Shown piece after piece: positions 6,693 to 8,352 of a stretch of 8,352 nucleotides of DNA. The notes under the pieces were generated by a model. The model searched no databases. It had not been told where the DNA came from and worked only from the letters and a program-made list of their open reading frames with translations. The position numbers were made by a program, and so were the translations under genes. Every line of letters begins with the position of its first letter. The stretch's first letter is position 1. Source of the DNA: an uncultured Acetatifactor sp. (GTDB taxonomy: Bacteria > Bacillota > Clostridia > Lachnospirales > Lachnospiraceae); NCBI GenBank assembly GCA_910586515.1, contig CAJUGL010000093.1:1-8352 (forward strand), read 5' to 3'.

Positions 6693-7364
6693 TTGAGTAC
6701 GGGAATTACAGTATCTGATTTATATGATTTACAGGAGACCATAGCGAAGGAATTGATGAAGGGACTGACCTATCCCTGGGAAGCGCTTCCGAAAATCCAT
6801 GATTTCATCATCAGTTTGGGGAAAAGCCTTCCCGAAGATCTGTTTGAAGAAAGAGGAGAGCATATCTGGGTTGCAAAGAGCGCAAAAGTGGCTCCCACAG
6901 CATGCCTGAACGGACCGCTGATCGTAGATGAAAAAGCGGAAATCCGCCACTGCGCGTTTGTGAGAGGCAATGCCATTGTGGGAAAGGGAGCGGTGGTGGG
7001 AAATTCCACAGAGCTGAAAAATGTCATTCTGTTTAATCAGGTTCAGGTGCCCCATTACAATTATGTGGGGGACAGTATCCTGGGCTTTAAGTCCCATATG
7101 GGGGCAGGCTCCATCACCTCCAACGTAAAGAGCGACAAGACCTTGGTGACAGTAAAGGGAGAGGGCATCCTGATTGAGACAGGCTTAAAGAAAATGGGAG
7201 CCATGCTGGGGGACCATGTGGAGGTGGGCTGCAACAGCGTCCTGAATCCAGGGACAGTCATCGGCAGAAATACCAACATTTATCCCACGTCCATGGTCAG
7301 AGGCGTGATACCTGCCGGAAGCATTTACAAGAAGGCCACGGAGATCACCGGAAAGCGGGAGTAA
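6693..7364 (+). CDS. Left-handed beta-helix acyltransferase-like protein, GlmU C-terminal-domain type
   Basis: This 223-residue protein has a helical N-terminal part (1-55) followed by hexapeptide repeats, for example AKVAPTACLNGPLIVDEKAE, NAIVGKGAVVGNS and LGDHVEVGCNSV (all between about 64 and 205). These predict a left-handed beta-helix trimer. HYNYVGDSILG (121-131) with GAGSITSN (137-144) matches the acetyltransferase active site of GlmU, including the His and Tyr of HxxY. A sugar-1-phosphate or amino-sugar acyltransfer role is therefore plausible. The nucleotidyltransferase half of GlmU is absent, although relatives are often labelled UDP-N-acetylglucosamine pyrophosphorylase. The start is TTG at 6693, with GGAGG at 6676-6680 about 12 bases upstream, rather far. 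No in-frame ATG lies closer to it, and the next one (residue 22) would cut conserved-looking sequence. The gene lies 30 bases behind topB and probably ends that operon. The substrate is unknown. Confidence 0.82.
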   Translation: MSTGITVSDLYDLQETIAKELMKGLTYPWEALPKIHDFIISLGKSLPEDLFEERGEHIWVAKSAKVAPTACLNGPLIVDEKAEIRHCAFVRGNAIVGKGAVVGNSTELKNVILFNQVQVPHYNYVGDSILGFKSHMGAGSITSNVKSDKTLVTVKGEGILIETGLKKMGAMLGDHVEVGCNSVLNPGTVIGRNTNIYPTSMVRGVIPAGSIYKKATEITGKRE

Positions 7365-7541
7365 ACTGGAGTGAAAGATTTTTTTTTACAAAAAATACTA
7401 GATTTTTTCCCGTAAGTATGAGAAAATGAAGAAAGAGATTATTATATGTCAATTTTCCAATTGATATGCAGCGGGAAGCACGCGTCTGCGGACTTTCTGT
7501 TGTGACGAATAATAACTTACATAATCGAAAGGAGATTTCAC
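7365..7541 (+). other. AT-rich spacer before the Fe-S scaffold gene
   Basis: This 177-base gap holds a nine-T run (7379-7387), a weak A/T-only hairpin of AAAAAAT (7390-7396) with ATTTTTT (7402-7408), and a separate inverted repeat at 7445-7468. The T run and A/T hairpin may stop transcription from the upstream operon, but a GC-rich stem is lacking, so it is not a classic terminator. I see no convincing promoter. The best fragments are TTGATA (7461-7466) without a matching -10 box, and TTGTGA (7500-7505) with CATAAT (7520-7525) at only 14 bases. The second would put the start on the ribosome binding site. Confidence 0.5.
7445..7468. promoter_or_regulatory. Inverted repeat, operator-like, upstream of the Fe-S scaffold gene
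   Basis: TCAATT (7449-7454) and AATTGA (7459-7464) are perfect arms around the four-base centre TTCC. With one G-T mismatch the symmetry extends outward through ATG/TAT, so about nine to ten base pairs per arm can form. The site lies 78 bases before the start codon, where a repressor or activator of the scaffold gene could bind. It does not resemble IscR, Fur or ARG boxes closely enough to name a regulator. In RNA it would be only a weak AU-rich hairpin. Confidence 0.4.
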
Positions 7542-8234
7542 ATGATTTATTCAAAGGAAGTTGAAGAAATGTGCACAGTCGCTCAGGGTGTGCATCATGG
7601 CTGTGCGCCTATCCCTGAAGAAGCAAAATGGGTACAGGCGAAGAAGGTGGAAGATATTTCCGGTCTGACCCATGGAGTGGGCTGGTGTGCTCCTCAGCAG
7701 GGTGCCTGCAAGCTGACCCTGAACGTAAAGGAGGGAATCATCCAGGAAGCGTTGGTGGAGACCATCGGCTGTTCCGGCATGACCCATTCCGCAGCTATGG
7801 CATCTGAGATTCTTCCCGGCCTGACTGTCATGGAAGCGCTGAACACCGACCTTGTGTGTGATGCCATCAACACTGCCATGAGAGAGCTGTTCCTGCAGAT
7901 CGTTTATGGACGTACCCAGAGCGCATTCTCCGAGGAAGGTCTTCCCATCGGCGCAGGCCTTGAGGATCTGGGCAAGGGACTCAGGAGCCAGGTTGGTACC
8001 ATGTACGGTACTTTGAAGAAGGGTCCCCGTTATCTGGAGATGGCAGAAGGCTACGTGACCGGTATCGCCCTGGACAAGGATGACCAGATTATCGGCTATG
8101 AGTTCGTCAGCCTTGGAAAGATGACCGATTTCATCAAGAAGGGCGACGATCCCAACACCGCCTACGAGAAGGCCAAGGGTCAGTACGGCCGCGTTGCCGA
8201 TGCCGTGAAGGTTATCGATCCCAGAAAAGAGTAA
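7542..8234 (+). CDS. IscU/NifU-N-like iron-sulfur cluster assembly scaffold protein
   Basis: This 230-residue cytoplasmic protein probably holds a nascent Fe-S cluster. The central part, ACKLTLNVKEGIIQEA followed by VETIGCSGM, lines up with the IscU core in which a cysteine precedes the KLxxxV strand and a second stands in a GC(G/S) turn. Six cysteines are seen: 11, 21, 49, 56, 77 and 106. The 49/56, 77 and 106 set fits the three-cysteine pattern of scaffolds approximately. Two extra cysteines (11 and 21) and a roughly 90-residue C-terminal extension make it longer than standard IscU, which has about 130 residues. No cysteine desulfurase or other isc/suf gene is in view. The start has a good site, AAAGGAG (7528-7534), seven bases before the ATG. 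It is followed by a probable GGGtGRT-family gene, an association I recall from Lachnospiraceae. The physiological role is unknown to me. Confidence 0.82.
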   Translation: MIYSKEVEEMCTVAQGVHHGCAPIPEEAKWVQAKKVEDISGLTHGVGWCAPQQGACKLTLNVKEGIIQEALVETIGCSGMTHSAAMASEILPGLTVMEALNTDLVCDAINTAMRELFLQIVYGRTQSAFSEEGLPIGAGLEDLGKGLRSQVGTMYGTLKKGPRYLEMAEGYVTGIALDKDDQIIGYEFVSLGKMTDFIKKGDDPNTAYEKAKGQYGRVADAVKVIDPRKE

Positions 8235-8293
8235 TGCATGGCCGCGACGCCGTCATGCACTGCTTCTCAGCCCAACCGGGCGATTTGAGAAGC
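8235..8293 (+). other. Two consecutive hairpins in the intercistronic gap
   Basis: The first hairpin pairs TGCATG (8235-8240) with CATGCA (8254-8259), with two more pairs possible inside, around a GC-rich loop. The second pairs GCTTCTCA (8262-8269) with TGAGAAGC (8286-8293), then GCCC (8270-8273) with GGGC (8278-8281) around a four-base AACC loop, leaving GATT (8282-8285) as a bulge. Neither is followed by a T run, so readthrough into the next gene is expected. Such paired structures between cotranscribed genes usually set relative message stability or mark a processing site. They begin directly after the scaffold gene's stop codon. Confidence 0.6.
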
Positions 8294-8322
8294 TTCCAGA
8301 AAAATAAGGAGGACAGGAAAAA

Positions 8323-8352
8323 ATGGCTTTATTTGAATCATATGAAAGACGT
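8323..8352 (+). CDS. 5' end of probable GGGtGRT-family protein gene (partial)
   Basis: Only the first ten codons are inside the window, reading MALFESYERR. AAGGAGG (8306-8312) lies ten bases before the ATG, a strong ribosome binding site. From memory, the GGGtGRT family, named for a conserved glycine-rich motif further along, begins with nearly this peptide and is commonly found directly behind an IscU-like scaffold gene in Lachnospiraceae. The identification rests on ten residues plus that gene order, so it is tentative. The molecular function of the family is not established as far as I know. The gene runs off the right edge. Confidence 0.62.
   Translation, partial: MALFESYERR

Noticed and set aside
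7379..7408. Intrinsic terminator behind the beta-helix gene
   Set aside because: The T run precedes rather than follows the hairpin, and the hairpin stem has only A-T pairs, so I list it only as part of the spacer.
7426..7464. Twelve-codon reading frame beginning MKKEIIIC in the spacer
   Set aside because: Too short, with no proper ribosome binding site, and it overlaps the inverted repeat; nothing supports translation.

Overview
The window looks like chromosomal DNA from an anaerobic Firmicute, most likely a Lachnospiraceae-type Clostridium. The signs are moderate GC with GC-rich third positions, strong GGAGG-type ribosome binding sites, occasional GTG and TTG starts, an archaeal/fungal-type aspartate-semialdehyde dehydrogenase, and a 230-residue IscU-like protein followed by the start of a probable GGGtGRT-family gene. 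I know that last pair from this group of gut bacteria. The assignment is from memory of families, not from a search.

Layout from left to right. Positions 1-286 are non-coding. They hold a perfect sigma-A promoter firing leftward out of the window, two tandem Spo0A-box-like sites, and a cluster of GGGGTAAA repeats that includes an 18-bp perfect palindrome. Positions 287-1904, minus strand, encode a two-gene ABC importer unit of the nitrate/sulfonate/taurine type (ATPase, then permease) with no substrate-binding protein in view. Positions 1905-2107 are a divergent intergenic region with a likely argH promoter, a hairpin in the argH leader and another hairpin directly before the ATPase gene. Positions 2108-7364, plus strand, form a tight run of four genes with gaps of 14, 11 and 30 bases: argH, asd, a topoisomerase III gene and a left-handed beta-helix acyltransferase-like gene. 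Positions 7365-7541 are an AT-rich spacer with an inverted repeat. Positions 7542-8234 encode the IscU-like iron-sulfur scaffold protein. Two consecutive hairpins follow, and then the first ten codons of the next gene.

How the genes fit together: argH (last step of arginine synthesis) and asd (branch point to lysine/diaminopimelate, threonine and methionine) are both amino-acid biosynthetic genes. The topoisomerase and the beta-helix protein behind them appear to share the transcript rather than the pathway. The hexapeptide-repeat protein keeps the GlmU-type acetyltransferase His/Tyr signature without a nucleotidyltransferase domain. The IscU-like gene and its partner form a separate unit whose function is, to my knowledge, not established. 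This pair is the best candidate here for undescribed biology, followed by the repeat cluster at the left end.
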